Assembly (NCBI GenBank): GCA_003211655.1
Contig: QCSC01000004.1
Location: forward strand, 1 to 41,852
Direction: 5' to 3'
Source: Prochlorococcus sp. AG-469-F22
GTDB taxonomy: Bacteria; Cyanobacteriota; Cyanobacteriia; PCC-6307; Cyanobiaceae
DNA: 41,852 nucleotides
Below, one piece after another: positions 16,204 to 26,965 of this stretch; positions within the stretch are counted from its first letter, which is position 1; each line of letters starts with the position of its first letter. Made by a program: the position numbers and the translations under genes. Under the pieces are notes generated by a model that saw only the letters and a list, made by a program, of their open reading frames with translations, had not been told where the DNA came from and made no database searches.

Positions 16204-18864
16204 ATGAAATATCAAACTAAAAACACTCCAATTACAGGTGATAAAATAAGAAAAGAATTTTTAAATTTTTACCATAAAAAATTACATAAAATTATTCCAA
16301 GTGCATCTTTAATTCCTGATGATCCTACAGTTATGCTTACGATCGCTGGGATGCTGCCTTTTAAGCCAGTTTTTCTTGGATTACAAGAAAGGCCATCAAA
16401 AAGAGCCACATCTAGTCAAAAGTGTATAAGAACAAATGATATTGAAAATGTTGGAGTTACTGCTCGACACCATACTTTCTTCGAGATGCTTGGTAATTTT
16501 TCTTTTGGAGATTATTTTAAGCAAGAGGCAATTGAGTGGGCTTGGGAATTAGTTACTGATATTTATGGACTTTCTACTGAGAATATAATAGTGAGCGTAT
16601 TTCATGAAGATGATGATTCGGTAAAGATTTGGAAAGAAGATATTGGGATTCATCCTCAAAGGATAATTAAGCTTGGTGAAAAAGATAATTTCTGGTCTTC
16701 AGGGAAAACAGGTCCTTGCGGACCATGTTCAGAATTATATTATGACTTTCAACCTGAAAAAGGTCTTCAGAATATTGATTTAGAAGATGGTGATCGTTTT
16801 ATAGAATTTTATAATCTTGTATTTATGCAATATAACCGTAACCCTGATGGTCAATTGACAGATTTGAAATACAAAAATATTGATACTGGAATGGGGCTTG
16901 AAAGAATGGCTCAAATATTGCAAAAGAAGAATAATAATTACGAAACAGATTTGATTTTTCCAATTATTCAAAAAGCTTCTGAGATCTCCAAAATTGATTA
17001 CTATTCTTCAGATGAAAGAACCAAAATTTCTTTAAAAATTATTGGAGATCATACAAGAGCAGTTATACATTTAATTTCTGATGGGGTGGTAGCAAGTAAT
17101 CTCGGAAGGGGATACATATTAAGAAGACTGATTCGAAGAATGGTTAGACATGGAAGGTTATTAGGCTTAAAAAATGAATTTTTATCGAAACTTGCAAGTG
17201 TAGGGATTAAGTTAATGCAAGAGAATTATCCAGATTTAGAAAATAATTTCGAATATATATTGAGTGAGATAAAAATTGAAGAAATAAAATTTAGAGAAAC
17301 TCTTGATAGAGGCGAGAAATTACTAGATGAATTAATTTTATCGGGCCAGAAAATGATTACTGGGTTTAAAGCATTTGAACTTTATGATACTTATGGCTTT
17401 CCATTAGAACTAACAGAAGAAATTGCTCAAGAAAATAATATTGGTGTTGATGTTAAGGGGTTTCACAAAGAAATGTCTGCACAAAAAGAAAGAGCTAAAG
17501 CTGCTTCACAGATTATTGATTTGACATTGAAGGGTTCATTAGAACGGGAAATAGACTTGTTTGATAAAACAGTTTTTAATGGTTATGATTCACTCGATTC
17601 AGAGGCGGAAATTAAGGGTATATTTTTGGAATCAACCTTGGTTAAGCAAGCAAGTGAAGGGCAGAAAGTTTTAATTGTCCTTGATCAGACTTCTTTCTAT
17701 GCAGAATCTGGAGGTCAAGTTGGTGATATTGGAACGATATTCTCGAATAATCTAGAGGTTTTAGTTGATAACGTCATACGAAAGAAAAATGTTTTTCTGC
17801 ATTATGGAATAGTTAAAAAAGGAATATTAACTCCGGGACAAAAAGTGAAAACTAAAGTAAATGATTTGGCTAGAGCTAAGGCTGCGGCAAATCATACTGC
17901 TACCCATTTACTACAATCTGCTCTTAAAGTAGTTGTTAACGAAAGCGTTGGACAAAAAGGATCATTAGTCGCATTTAATAAATTAAGATTTGATTTCAAT
18001 TCTTCTAAACCTATTACAAAAGATCAAATTTTTAAAGTTGAGACTTTAGTTAATTCTTGGATTTTGGAAAATCATTCTCTTGATATTAAAAACATGGCCA
18101 AGAGTGAGGCTCTCGAGAGAGGTGCAGTGGCCATGTTTGGAGAGAAATATGATGATGAAGTAAGAGTTGTTGATGTGCCAAGAGTTTCGATGGAACTATG
18201 CGGTGGAACTCATGTAAAAACTACATCTGAATTAGGTTATTTTAAAATAATTAGTGAAGAAGGAATTTCAGCGGGCGTAAGAAGAATCGAAGCATTGTCA
18301 GGGCATTCAGCCTTTGAATACTTTAGTGATAAAAATTCTCTAGTAAGTCAACTTAGTGATTTGTTAAAAGCAAACCCTAATCAAATCTTGAATAGGGTGA
18401 ATTCTTTGCAATCAGAGTTGATTAATAAAAATAAAGAAATACAAAAAATGAAAGATGAAATTGCTTATTTTAAATACTCTTCGCTAAGTTCTTCTGTAAA
18501 TAAAATTGGATTATTTTCGCTGATTATTAGTCAACTTGATGGATTAGATGGAAATTCTCTACAATCTGCAGCATTAAATTTAACTTCTAAATTGGGAGAG
18601 AAGTCGGTTGTGATTCTTGGAGGAATACCAGATAAGGAAAAGAAAAAATTGTTATTTGTAGTCTCTTTTGGGGAAGACTTAGTTAAAAGAGGTATGCATG
18701 CAGGGAAATTAATTAATGATATTTCACGTATTTGCTCTGGGGGAGGAGGAGGTAAACCTAACTTTGCACAGGCAGGTGCTAAAGATATTGATAAATTAAA
18801 TGATGCTTTGGAATATGCAAGAAAAGATTTGAGGACAAAGCTTCTTAGTTATTCTGATAAGTAA
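16204..18864 (+). CDS. alaS: Alanyl-tRNA synthetase
   Basis: The 886-aa enzyme charges tRNA-Ala. The catalytic class II domain starts at the N-terminus ([53 protein letters not shown]). The editing domain carries the zinc ligands HTATHLL and, further on, CGGTHV. The C-terminal DHHA1 domain ends with the glycine-rich [15 protein letters not shown]. Length is that of the full bacterial enzyme. Its 3' end overlaps the convergent speA by 16 bases. Confidence 0.98.
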   Translation: MKYQTKNTPITGDKIRKEFLNFYHKKLHKIIPSASLIPDDPTVMLTIAGMLPFKPVFLGLQERPSKRATSSQKCIRTNDIENVGVTARHHTFFEMLGNFSFGDYFKQEAIEWAWELVTDIYGLSTENIIVSVFHEDDDSVKIWKEDIGIHPQRIIKLGEKDNFWSSGKTGPCGPCSELYYDFQPEKGLQNIDLEDGDRFIEFYNLVFMQYNRNPDGQLTDLKYKNIDTGMGLERMAQILQKKNNNYETDLIFPIIQKASEISKIDYYSSDERTKISLKIIGDHTRAVIHLISDGVVASNLGRGYILRRLIRRMVRHGRLLGLKNEFLSKLASVGIKLMQENYPDLENNFEYILSEIKIEEIKFRETLDRGEKLLDELILSGQKMITGFKAFELYDTYGFPLELTEEIAQENNIGVDVKGFHKEMSAQKERAKAASQIIDLTLKGSLEREIDLFDKTVFNGYDSLDSEAEIKGIFLESTLVKQASEGQKVLIVLDQTSFYAESGGQVGDIGTIFSNNLEVLVDNVIRKKNVFLHYGIVKKGILTPGQKVKTKVNDLARAKAAANHTATHLLQSALKVVVNESVGQKGSLVAFNKLRFDFNSSKPITKDQIFKVETLVNSWILENHSLDIKNMAKSEALERGAVAMFGEKYDDEVRVVDVPRVSMELCGGTHVKTTSELGYFKIISEEGISAGVRRIEALSGHSAFEYFSDKNSLVSQLSDLLKANPNQILNRVNSLQSELINKNKEIQKMKDEIAYFKYSSLSSSVNKIGLFSLIISQLDGLDGNSLQSAALNLTSKLGEKSVVILGGIPDKEKKKLLFVVSFGEDLVKRGMHAGKLINDISRICSGGGGGKPNFAQAGAKDIDKLNDALEYARKDLRTKLLSYSDK

Positions 18865-20795
18865 CTACTTTTTCTTAAACTGGTTTCTATTTGGTCAATT
18901 AACTTTCGTGCTTCTTGAATAGTCAAAGTTTTATTATTGATAGCTGATTCAGTATTGACTCTTATTGATTCAACTAAATTATCTGAACTGTAATCTAATA
19001 ACTCTAAAATTTCTGATTTGCTATTTTCTTTAATAATGTTTTTAATTTTATAAGAATTATCTTCATTTATATCAATATGAATTACATTTGTATTTCCAAA
19101 TAAATTATGGAAATTCCCTAATGCTTCTTGATATGCTCCTGCCATAAAGATTCCTATTAGATAATCATTATTTTTTTCTGGAGGATGTAAATTTAAAAGT
19201 GATTTAATGTTTCCATTGTCAATAAAACTATTCAGCTTGCCATCAGAATCACAAGTTAAATCCGCAAAGTTTCCCTTACAAAAGGGCTCTTCTAAGTGTC
19301 TATGAATTGGAATAATTGGAAAAACTTGATTAATTGCCCAGGTATCAGGAATAGATTTAAAAACTGATAAATTTGCGTAATATGTTGATGCAAGCGTGTC
19401 GGTTATTTCAGATAAATCTGGATGGTTAATTTCATCACTCTCCAATTGATTTGCAATCTCTTTTGCACAAGCCCATGTAAGTTCTTCCGCATACGCACGT
19501 TCTTCCAAACAAATAAATCCTAATCTAAAAGCGACTAAGCAATCCTCTTTAAATTTTTTAGCGTCATTCCATAATTCTATTATTTCAGATAAATCTTCTT
19601 TTTTATCTCTAAGATTCTTTAGCTGATTAAGGGTTTCTATCAGATTTTTGATGATTAATGATTGTTTTTTTTGATCGGATACTATTACTTGGGAGCTGAC
19701 ATGACTTGTCCCTAAAATATTAAAAATTAAAACTGAACAATGACTGATTATCGCTCTACCACTTTCTGAGATTATGATTGGATGTTGAATATTATTTACT
19801 TCACATGAATCTTTTACTGTTGCAATAACGTCATTTGCGTAGTTTTGAAGAGAATAATTTGTAGAAGTATTGGAAGACGTTTTAGTTCCATCGAAGTCTA
19901 TTCCTAAGCCGCCTCCAACATCTATATATTTCATTGGTGCGCCTAACTTAGATAATTCAACAAATATTTGACTAGCTTCTTGTAATGCATCTTTTATTAC
20001 TGATATATCACTGATTTGGCTTCCAACATGGAAATGCAGCAACTTCATTTCATTTATTAGATTTGCTTCTTTGAGCTCTTTTATTGTTCGCATTATTTCT
20101 GGAATTGATAATCCAAATTTGGAATTATCTCCCACTGATTTACCCCACCTCCCACTACTCTTACTTGATAATTTTGATCTAATTCCAAGTATGGGGGTTG
20201 CTTTGAGATTTTTTACAGCTTCTATAATTCTTTTAACTTCATCTCTTTGTTCAATAACTATAATTGGCTGTTTACCAAGTTTTCTGGCTAATATTGCACT
20301 CTCAATATACTTTTTATCTTTATATCCATTACAAATTAAAAGTGATTTTTGATTTTCTAGGATTGATAATCCAATTAATAATTCTGATTTACTTCCTACT
20401 TCTAAACCAAAATTCCAAGGATCTCCATATTCAATGATTTTTTCCAAAATATTTTTTTGCTGATTACATTTAATAGGAAAAACTCCTTGATAAATACTTT
20501 TATAGTTATAAGTTTCTATAGCTTGGGAGAAGGCATTATTTAATTCCGTAATTCGGTCTTTTAAAATGTCGTTGAATCTTATTATTAAGGGAGTATTGAT
20601 TTCTCTACTTTTAAATTCCTTAACAAGTTTAAAAAGATCGACTTTTTTTTTGGATTTTCTATTTGGGGTTATCGATATATTGCCATCTGAATTAATTGAA
20701 AAATATTTTTCTCCCCATTTATCAATACCATAAGTAGAAATACTATCTTCTATAGTCCAATTTTTATTTAATTTTTTTGTATCAAAATTGGTCAA
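18849..20795 (-). CDS. speA: Biosynthetic arginine decarboxylase
   Basis: The 648-aa protein converts arginine to agmatine, the first step of polyamine synthesis. It shows the N-terminal [20 protein letters not shown], the PLP lysine in [12 protein letters not shown], the phosphate-binding [11 protein letters not shown] and [14 protein letters not shown], and the C-terminal active-site Cys region [11 protein letters not shown], followed by [21 protein letters not shown]. Start is a TTG at 20795. A 12-base perfect palindrome (ACTTATATAAGT, 20809-20820) lies just upstream of the start. Tail-to-tail overlap with alaS. Confidence 0.95.
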   Translation of the reverse strand: MTNFDTKKLNKNWTIEDSISTYGIDKWGEKYFSINSDGNISITPNRKSKKKVDLFKLVKEFKSREINTPLIIRFNDILKDRITELNNAFSQAIETYNYKSIYQGVFPIKCNQQKNILEKIIEYGDPWNFGLEVGSKSELLIGLSILENQKSLLICNGYKDKKYIESAILARKLGKQPIIVIEQRDEVKRIIEAVKNLKATPILGIRSKLSSKSSGRWGKSVGDNSKFGLSIPEIMRTIKELKEANLINEMKLLHFHVGSQISDISVIKDALQEASQIFVELSKLGAPMKYIDVGGGLGIDFDGTKTSSNTSTNYSLQNYANDVIATVKDSCEVNNIQHPIIISESGRAIISHCSVLIFNILGTSHVSSQVIVSDQKKQSLIIKNLIETLNQLKNLRDKKEDLSEIIELWNDAKKFKEDCLVAFRLGFICLEERAYAEELTWACAKEIANQLESDEINHPDLSEITDTLASTYYANLSVFKSIPDTWAINQVFPIIPIHRHLEEPFCKGNFADLTCDSDGKLNSFIDNGNIKSLLNLHPPEKNNDYLIGIFMAGAYQEALGNFHNLFGNTNVIHIDINEDNSYKIKNIIKENSKSEILELLDYSSDNLVESIRVNTESAINNKTLTIQEARKLIDQIETSLRKSSYLSE

Positions 20796-20916
20796 TTTTA
20801 GTTTTGTGACTTATATAAGTTTTTGAAAATTACTCAAAACAATATCTTTTATTTTAATGATTACTTGCCAAGTTACCACCTAAAAGAACAATATACATAA
20901 AGAGATTACTAATTAA

Positions 20917-21375
20917 ATGATCAAAGAGAGAACGTTTCTTGCTATTAAACCAGATGGTGTTCAAAGAGGATATGTTTCAGAGATTATTGGAAGGTTTGAA
21001 AAAAAAGGCTTTAAATTGGTAGGTTTAAAACAATTAATTCCATCAAAGCAACTTGCTCAAGACCATTATGGAGTACATAGAGAGAGACCTTTTTTTAAGG
21101 ATTTAGTCGATTTTATATCAAGTGGTCCTGTGGTTGCCATGATTTGGGAAGGAGAAGGGGTAATCTTAAGCGCAAGAAAATTAATTGGGGCTACAAAACC
21201 ACTTGAGGCAGAACCTGGCACTATAAGAGGAGATTTAGCTATTGATATAGGGAGAAATATAATTCATGGTTCAGATGGAAAAGAAACTGCAAAATTCGAG
21301 ATAAATTTATGGTTTGATCAAGATGAAATATGTGATTGGGAGACTTCTGATTCTGAATGGCGAGCAGAAATTTAA
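20917..21375 (+). CDS. ndk: Nucleoside diphosphate kinase
   Basis: The 152-aa product is a typical NDK that transfers phosphate from ATP to other NDPs. It opens with [15 protein letters not shown], has [13 protein letters not shown], and the catalytic His in [14 protein letters not shown]. Length and order match the family exactly. It is divergent from speA with a 121-base spacer and ends 12 bases from the convergent thiO. Confidence 0.98.
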   Translation: MIKERTFLAIKPDGVQRGYVSEIIGRFEKKGFKLVGLKQLIPSKQLAQDHYGVHRERPFFKDLVDFISSGPVVAMIWEGEGVILSARKLIGATKPLEAEPGTIRGDLAIDIGRNIIHGSDGKETAKFEINLWFDQDEICDWETSDSEWRAEI

Positions 21376-21387
21376 AGAAATTTATAT

Positions 21388-22491
21388 TTAAAATCTATTA
21401 AAACTAAATTTTTTAAGGAAACTATTTTCAATATTGTTGAGAGCTTTTTCTTGAATTAATTTGAACATAATATCGCTTGTAATTGCTGAAAAGAGTACTC
21501 CATTCCTGTAATGTCCGGTAGCTACATAAAGATTGATGATTTGAGTTTTTCCAATTATAGGCTTGAAGTCAGGTGTACAAGGCCTGAAACCCCACCAATG
21601 TTCCATTTGTGGCCAGTTTAATGCTTCTGGTAATAAAGATTTAATACCCTCCTGAAGTTGATTTATGCCCTTTGGGGTATTTCCTTGATTAAATTCGGCC
21701 TTATCTTCAACGGTTGCTCCAACAACTATAAGACCATCGTCTCTAGGAACTAAGTAAGTATTAGGACCAAAAAGAACTCTTTTAATACAATTTTCCGGAC
21801 CTTGTATTGACAGCATTTGTCCTTTTACAGGAAAGATTGGTAAATTATTTAAAACTTTTTTACTCCAAGCACCACAGCATATAATTACTTTTTGCCCAAA
21901 AATATTTTTTATTTCTCCAGTAGCGTTTAAAACTTTTGCACCAAGAATTTTATTCTTTTCTAAGATTAATTCTTTTACATCTGATCCTTCTTGGAACTTG
22001 ACCCCATGCAAAGAACATGCGCGCTCAAGAGCACGCATAAGCCTTCTTCTATTATCTATTTGGCCGTCTTGTTCAAAAAGTAATCCATGCTCCCAATTTG
22101 TATTTATTCCACTGATTTCTTTCTTTAGGTTTTTCTGATTTAAATATTTTCCATATTGATAAGTTTTGAATTTCTTCAATTTTTTTAAATTTTCAAACGG
22201 TACTACTATTCCACATTTTTTTAAACCACAATCAATACCACTATCTTGTTCGATATTTTTAATCCATTCTGGAATTAAAATTTGACTTTGTTGTCCAAAT
22301 ATGAATAATTCATCTTCAAGTCCCTCAGCATGGGTGGCTAGCATGCCTGCCGCAACGAATCCAGCAGATTCGCTTCTGTCTTTGCTTAAAACTTCAACTT
22401 TAAATTTATTACGTGCAAATTCATAAGCAATAGATAAACCTATTAATCCTCCACCAATAATTAAAATTTTATTTTTAGTTTCTGATTCCAT
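21388..22491 (-). CDS. thiO: Glycine oxidase ThiO-type FAD-dependent oxidoreductase
   Basis: The 367-aa protein has an N-terminal FAD-binding motif (ILIIGGGLIGLSIAYEFA) and the D-amino-acid-oxidase fold: FVAAGMLATHAEG, the C-terminal HWWGFRPCTPDFKPIIG and LYVATGHYRNGVLFSAIT. This combination is typical of ThiO, which oxidises glycine to iminoglycine for the thiazole ring of thiamine. No other thi gene is in the window. It diverges from gatB with an 80-base spacer. A related deaminating oxidase cannot be excluded. Confidence 0.85.
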   Translation of the reverse strand: MESETKNKILIIGGGLIGLSIAYEFARNKFKVEVLSKDRSESAGFVAAGMLATHAEGLEDELFIFGQQSQILIPEWIKNIEQDSGIDCGLKKCGIVVPFENLKKLKKFKTYQYGKYLNQKNLKKEISGINTNWEHGLLFEQDGQIDNRRRLMRALERACSLHGVKFQEGSDVKELILEKNKILGAKVLNATGEIKNIFGQKVIICCGAWSKKVLNNLPIFPVKGQMLSIQGPENCIKRVLFGPNTYLVPRDDGLIVVGATVEDKAEFNQGNTPKGINQLQEGIKSLLPEALNWPQMEHWWGFRPCTPDFKPIIGKTQIINLYVATGHYRNGVLFSAITSDIMFKLIQEKALNNIENSFLKKFSFNRF

Positions 22492-22571
22492 TTAATTATT
22501 TTTATAATTTAGATATGTTTTGATCCTCTTTTACCTTATATCCAATAAGATTAAGAAAGGAATATTTAATA

Positions 22572-24044
22572 ATGAAAAATTTAGAACCTTGGGAAGCTGT
22601 GATCGGTTTAGAAACCCATGTCCAGCTTAGTACTAAAAGTAAAATATTTACATCTGCATCAACAGCTTTTGGTGATGAGCCTAATACTCATGTTGATCCT
22701 GTTGTTTGTGGTTTACCAGGAACTCTTCCTGTTTTAAATGAGACTGTTTTAGAGTATGCAGTAAAAACTTCTCTAGCTTTAAATTTAAATGTGGCAGAAC
22801 ATTGTAAATTTGATAGAAAACAATACTTTTACCCTGATTTGCCTAAAAATTATCAAATCTCTCAATTCGATGAACCTTTAGCAGAAAATGGTTGGCTAGA
22901 AGTTGAAATAGCAGAAAAAGATAAAGAAACGTACTTAAAAAAAATTGGTATAGAAAGACTTCATATGGAAGAAGATGCTGGTAAATTAGTTCATGTAGGA
23001 AGTGATCGATTGGCTGGCTCTAAATATTCATTGGTTGATTACAACCGCGCAGGTATAGCACTCGTTGAGATCGTAAGTAAACCAGATATTAGGACAGGTA
23101 GAGAGGCATCAGAATATGCTTCAGAAATAAGAAGAACTGTTAGATACCTTGGTGTTTCAGACGGAAATATGCAAGAGGGCTCACTAAGGTGCGATGTAAA
23201 CATTTCAGTTAGGAGAGGCCCTAATGCCCCTTTTGGGACCAAAGTTGAAATAAAGAATATGAATTCTTTCTCTGCTATTCAAAAGGCTTGTGAGTATGAA
23301 ATAGAAAGACAAATTGATGTCTATGAGAATGGAGGAGAAATTTATCAAGAAACTAGGCTTTGGGACGAAGCTAAGCAATTAACAAAAAGTATGAGATTAA
23401 AGGAGGGTAGTAGTGATTATAGATATTTTCCAGACCCAGATCTTGGCCCAATTGAAATATCAAAAGAACAAAAGGATCAATGGCTTCATGAATTGCCCGA
23501 ATTACCTTCAAAGAAGAGACAAAAATATGTCAAAGAATTAGGTTTGTCACCATATGATTCAAGAGTTATTTCTGATGAAGTTTTTATGGCAAACTTCTTT
23601 GAAGAGACCGTAGCAAATGGAGCCGACCCTAAACTCGCATCAAATTGGATAACAAGTGATATTGTTGGTTATTTGAAATCAAATAAACAAAGTTTTGCTG
23701 AATTAAAGCTTAGTCCTATTAACCTTGCAGAGATGATTAATATGATTTCTAAGAAAGTTATTAGTGGAAAAATAGCAAAAGAAATCTTACCAGAATTAAT
23801 TCAGGATAATATTTCTCCACAAAAGGTAGTTGAAGAAAAAGGCTTGGCGATGATATCTGATTCTGCCAGCATTTTTCCTATTATTGAAGAACTTATCATT
23901 GAATATCCTAAAGAGGTTAAATCTTTTAAAGAGGGAAAAACTAAACTCCTTGGTTTTTTTGTAGGTCAGCTTATGAAAAAAACTAAAGGTAAAGCAGATC
24001 CCAAACTTGCTAATAAACTCATTTCAGAAAAACTAAATAGTTAA
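22572..24044 (+). CDS. gatB: Aspartyl/glutamyl-tRNA amidotransferase subunit B
   Basis: The 490-aa protein is the kinase subunit of the GatCAB complex, which turns mischarged Glu-tRNA-Gln into Gln-tRNA-Gln. Family motifs are VIGLETHVQLSTKSKIF, VCGLPGTLPVLN, DRKQYFYPDLPKNYQISQ, MEEDAGKLVH, NRAGIALVEIVSKPD and EGSLRCDVNIS; the C-terminal YqeY-like tail ends with FVGQLMKKTKGKADPKLAN. An AAGGA site at 22557 supports the ATG. It ends 3 bases before the stop of the convergent coaE. gatA and gatC are not adjacent. Confidence 0.98.
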   Translation: MKNLEPWEAVIGLETHVQLSTKSKIFTSASTAFGDEPNTHVDPVVCGLPGTLPVLNETVLEYAVKTSLALNLNVAEHCKFDRKQYFYPDLPKNYQISQFDEPLAENGWLEVEIAEKDKETYLKKIGIERLHMEEDAGKLVHVGSDRLAGSKYSLVDYNRAGIALVEIVSKPDIRTGREASEYASEIRRTVRYLGVSDGNMQEGSLRCDVNISVRRGPNAPFGTKVEIKNMNSFSAIQKACEYEIERQIDVYENGGEIYQETRLWDEAKQLTKSMRLKEGSSDYRYFPDPDLGPIEISKEQKDQWLHELPELPSKKRQKYVKELGLSPYDSRVISDEVFMANFFEETVANGADPKLASNWITSDIVGYLKSNKQSFAELKLSPINLAEMINMISKKVISGKIAKEILPELIQDNISPQKVVEEKGLAMISDSASIFPIIEELIIEYPKEVKSFKEGKTKLLGFFVGQLMKKTKGKADPKLANKLISEKLNS

Positions 24045-24047
24045 TTT

Positions 24048-24662
24048 CTAGACAAGTTCTTGTATCTTATTTATCCATAACTTTTGATTATCAGAATTAT
24101 CTAAAATTACATCTGAAAATTTAGATTTATCTTCAAAATTTAATTGAAGATTTATAATTTTCTCAGCTTCATTATCACTAATTTTATTTCTTGACATAAG
24201 CCTTTTCTTTTGGATTTCTCTTGGACATTTTACTAACCATATTTCAGTACAAAGATCCATAAATTTCGCTTCAAATAGCAAAGGTATTACCAAAAGTAAA
24301 ATTTTGTTTTTTTCAAATTGATTACATTTTTCTATCATTTTTTCTTTTATTAATGGATGAAGAAGATGTTGAATCCATTTTCTATGTATAGAATTTTCGA
24401 AAATAATTTTTTTTAATAATGCCCTATTTATTTCATTTACTGAAGAATACTCATCAACTATTTGAGTTCCAAAATAAGCGACAACTTTTTTATAGCAATT
24501 ACTTTTCGGCTCGATGAGTTCTTTTGAATATTGATCTGCATCTAATATTGGAATGTCTCTATATTTTTTTATGTAGTTAGCTATTGTAGATTTTCCACTT
24601 GCAATACCTCCAGTAAGACCTATTCTTCTTTGTTTATTCTTTAATTTTGGTTGGATGCTCAT
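24048..24662 (-). CDS. coaE: Dephospho-CoA kinase
   Basis: The 204-aa product catalyses the last step of coenzyme A synthesis. It has the P-loop GLTGGIASGKSTIANYI, the ILDADQYSKELIEP substrate motif, HPLIKEKM and the later VIPLLFEAKF, all diagnostic of CoaE. Length is standard. It starts at ATG 24662 and diverges from argJ with a 73-base spacer. Confidence 0.96.
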   Translation of the reverse strand: MSIQPKLKNKQRRIGLTGGIASGKSTIANYIKKYRDIPILDADQYSKELIEPKSNCYKKVVAYFGTQIVDEYSSVNEINRALLKKIIFENSIHRKWIQHLLHPLIKEKMIEKCNQFEKNKILLLVIPLLFEAKFMDLCTEIWLVKCPREIQKKRLMSRNKISDNEAEKIINLQLNFEDKSKFSDVILDNSDNQKLWINKIQELV

Positions 24663-24735
24663 AATTTTAATAAGAATCTATATTGCAGTGTTTTAATAGA
24701 AAGAATAGTTATTATGAATTTATTTATAAAAAAGA

Positions 24736-25974
24736 TTGATTCAGCTTGAGACTAATTGGTCATTGGTGAGCGATGTTGAAGAAACGCCTGATGGTTTTTC
24801 TTTTGCAGGCATCGCTGCAGGATTAAAGTACTCTAAGAAAAAAGACTTGGCCTTAATTTTAGCCCCAGAAAATAGCATTTGTAGTGGCCTGTTTACACAA
24901 TCAATAGTCCGAGCATCCTGTATAGATATTTGTGAACAAAGGATTAAAAAGTCTTCAGGTATTATAAGAGCAATATTAATAAACTCCGGTCAAGCAAATG
25001 CATGTACCGGGGATTTTGGTATACAACATACTTTGATTGCTACGAAGGAAGTCTCACAATTATTAGGAATAAATGAAGAAGAAGTTTTAATGTGCTCAAC
25101 TGGTGTAATTGGTATACCCATTCAAATAAAGAATTTAATTGATAATTTACCTAATTTGGTCAAGGAGTTAAAAACAAATAGTTTACACAATGCTGCCGAA
25201 GCCATTTTAACAACTGATTTAGTTGAAAAAAAAATAACTATCGAAACATTTATTGAAGGGAGAAAGGTAAAGATATCTGGTTTTGCAAAAGGATCAGGAA
25301 TGATTTATCCAAATATGGCTACTATGTTAGCTTTTCTTACATGTGATGTTGGTGTTGATAAAGAACAATGGGACAAGATGATTTCTATTGCTGTTAAAAA
25401 GTCTTTTAACGCTATTTCAGTGGATGGAGAAACAAGTACTAATGATGCCTTTATAGGAATAAATTCAGGAAGAAAAATTGATAATAAATTTTTATCAAAG
25501 ATTCAAACAGGTATCGATATTGTATGCCAAAGCTTGGCAAAAAGTATCGCTAGAGATGGAGAAGGCGCAAATTGTTTGCTAGAGGTTTTGGTTGAGGGAG
25601 CAAAGAATAATTCAGATGCAATTAAGATAGCTAAATCAATATGTAATTCTTCACTGGTAAAAACCGCAATTCATGGTTGTGATCCAAATTGGGGCAGAAT
25701 TATTTCAGCTGCAGGTAATTCTGGGATTGATTTTATATTAGATATCGTTGATTTATATATTGGAGACTTTCAGATTTTGAAAAAGGGTAAGTTAAATAAA
25801 TATGATGCCAATAAAGTTGCTAATTATATGCAAACAAAAATGAATGGTAAATATTTAGTTGAGGATATAGTATCGATAACTCTTAATCTTAATTCTGGTA
25901 CAGAAAAAGGAACTGCTTGGGGTTGTGATTTGTCTAAAAAGTACGTTGAAATAAATAGCGAATACACTACTTAA
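24736..25974 (+). CDS. argJ: Bifunctional ornithine acetyltransferase / N-acetylglutamate synthase
   Basis: The 412-aa precursor is self-cleaved into two chains and recycles the acetyl group in arginine synthesis. The cleavage site is visible in KGSGMIYPNMATMLAFLTCD, where the Thr of ATML is the nucleophile. Other signatures are GFSFAGIAAGLKYS at the start, NSGQANACTG, VDGETSTNDA, and the C-terminal WGCDLSKKYVEINSEYTT. Start is a TTG at 24736; the nearby ATG at 24714 is out of frame. Its end overlaps the convergent small membrane gene by 8 bases. Confidence 0.97.
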   Translation: MIQLETNWSLVSDVEETPDGFSFAGIAAGLKYSKKKDLALILAPENSICSGLFTQSIVRASCIDICEQRIKKSSGIIRAILINSGQANACTGDFGIQHTLIATKEVSQLLGINEEEVLMCSTGVIGIPIQIKNLIDNLPNLVKELKTNSLHNAAEAILTTDLVEKKITIETFIEGRKVKISGFAKGSGMIYPNMATMLAFLTCDVGVDKEQWDKMISIAVKKSFNAISVDGETSTNDAFIGINSGRKIDNKFLSKIQTGIDIVCQSLAKSIARDGEGANCLLEVLVEGAKNNSDAIKIAKSICNSSLVKTAIHGCDPNWGRIISAAGNSGIDFILDIVDLYIGDFQILKKGKLNKYDANKVANYMQTKMNGKYLVEDIVSITLNLNSGTEKGTAWGCDLSKKYVEINSEYTT

Positions 25975-26209
25975 TTTTTAGCAGCTCAATTGGTAAATAT
26001 TCGTTTATGTAAAGAAAGAGGATTGAAATAGTTCCTATTACAGAACCAATAAAACTCCCAATAAAATAATTAAATATCTTGGGTTGCATGATTTGTGAGT
26101 TTTCTCCATTTTCTATTTCAAAAGCAGGAGAATCAACTACTTTTAGGCGCTGATTAGTTGTTGGTTGTTTAAGTTGTTGGTGTCGGATGAGTGCTTCGAA
26201 ATCAGGCAT
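25967..26209 (-). CDS. Small membrane protein overlapping the ParA-like gene (80 aa)
   Basis: The 80-aa frame begins at ATG 26209 inside the end of the ParA-like gene, in a different frame, and overlaps it by 67 bases. The N-terminus (MPDFEALIRHQQLKQ) is a plausible helix; one transmembrane segment follows at about 46-68 (FNYFIGSFIGSVIGTISILF). It may be a separate translationally coupled gene, or the true C-terminal extension of the ParA-like protein joined by a -1 frameshift at the proline codon before its ATG. The reading frame looks protein-like beyond the overlap, so it is probably expressed in one of these ways. Confidence 0.55.
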   Translation of the reverse strand: MPDFEALIRHQQLKQPTTNQRLKVVDSPAFEIENGENSQIMQPKIFNYFIGSFIGSVIGTISILFLYINEYLPIELLKIK

Positions 26210-26814
26210 GGAATTTGAGATGCAATGGAACAGTAGGCAGACCAGCCCGTCATTCGACGAGGATCTGATCTTCCTAAATCGTCTACAGCTTCAAATACTG
26301 CATTTCCAGATGCTTCTGCTTTATCAAATGCTGAAAGTAAAGGAATAAATGTATCAAAAACGTGTAAACCAAAATTTTCTAACGCTGCCTTAGCTTGTTG
26401 AGCTGCTTTTTGTTGTCTAAAATCTACTTTTACAATTACGACTGCATGGTTAACTTTTAAAGTATTTAATAAGCTGGCTAATTCAACAGTTAATTCAACA
26501 GACCTTGCTTTTGCGGTTGTGGGTAAAATAACTAAATCTGATCCGTATGCAAGATGTTTAAGTTCCTCTGTATCACTGCTTGCCTGGCCATCAGTAATAA
26601 CAATTTCCGAAGATCTCGAGGCTTTTGCAGCTGAACTAACTGGAAAAACGGGAAATGGAAGATTTCCTCTGGATGAGTAGGCTAATGCTGATCTGTTTTT
26701 ATCAGCATCAACTATACATACCTTTTTGCCTTCAGAATGCCATACACTTGCAAGGTGAATACTTGTGCAAGTTTTAGCAACACCTCCTTTTTGACCGCAA
26801 ACAGTAATAAACAA
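26143..26814 (-). CDS. ParA/MinD-family ATPase
   Basis: The 223-aa product has a deviant Walker A motif CGQKGGVAKTCTSIHLA, then KKVCIVDADKNRSAL (Walker A') and a SDLVILPTTAKARSVEL segment, as in small orphan ParA-like proteins. It may position chromosomes or protein complexes, but no parB or parS is visible, and smc is 4.6 kb away. Start is a TTG at 26814. The last 21 residues after SQIP (rich in Asn, Ser, Gln) look unlike a conserved tail, while the alternative frame over the same bases reads better (see the overlapping gene). Divergent from the aldo/keto reductase. Confidence 0.85.
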   Translation of the reverse strand: MFITVCGQKGGVAKTCTSIHLASVWHSEGKKVCIVDADKNRSALAYSSRGNLPFPVFPVSSAAKASRSSEIVITDGQASSDTEELKHLAYGSDLVILPTTAKARSVELTVELASLLNTLKVNHAVVIVKVDFRQQKAAQQAKAALENFGLHVFDTFIPLLSAFDKAEASGNAVFEAVDDLGRSDPRRMTGWSAYCSIASQIPCLISKHSSDTNNLNNQQLISA

Positions 26815-26965
26815 TTTTTTACTAATATTTTCCTTACTTTGGAGAATAATTTCTTAATGTCAATAGGTAATTATTTGAAAAGTTTTAAAACTTATATTTC
26901 TTAAATACTCTTTTGTGGAATATATAGTTTCGAGTAATCTTAAAAGTATGTTTAAAAAATAGTAA

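Noticed and set aside
20809-20820. ACTTATATAAGT palindrome upstream of speA as an operator
   Set aside because: A 12-base AT-rich palindrome is expected by chance in DNA of this composition; noted only in the speA entry.
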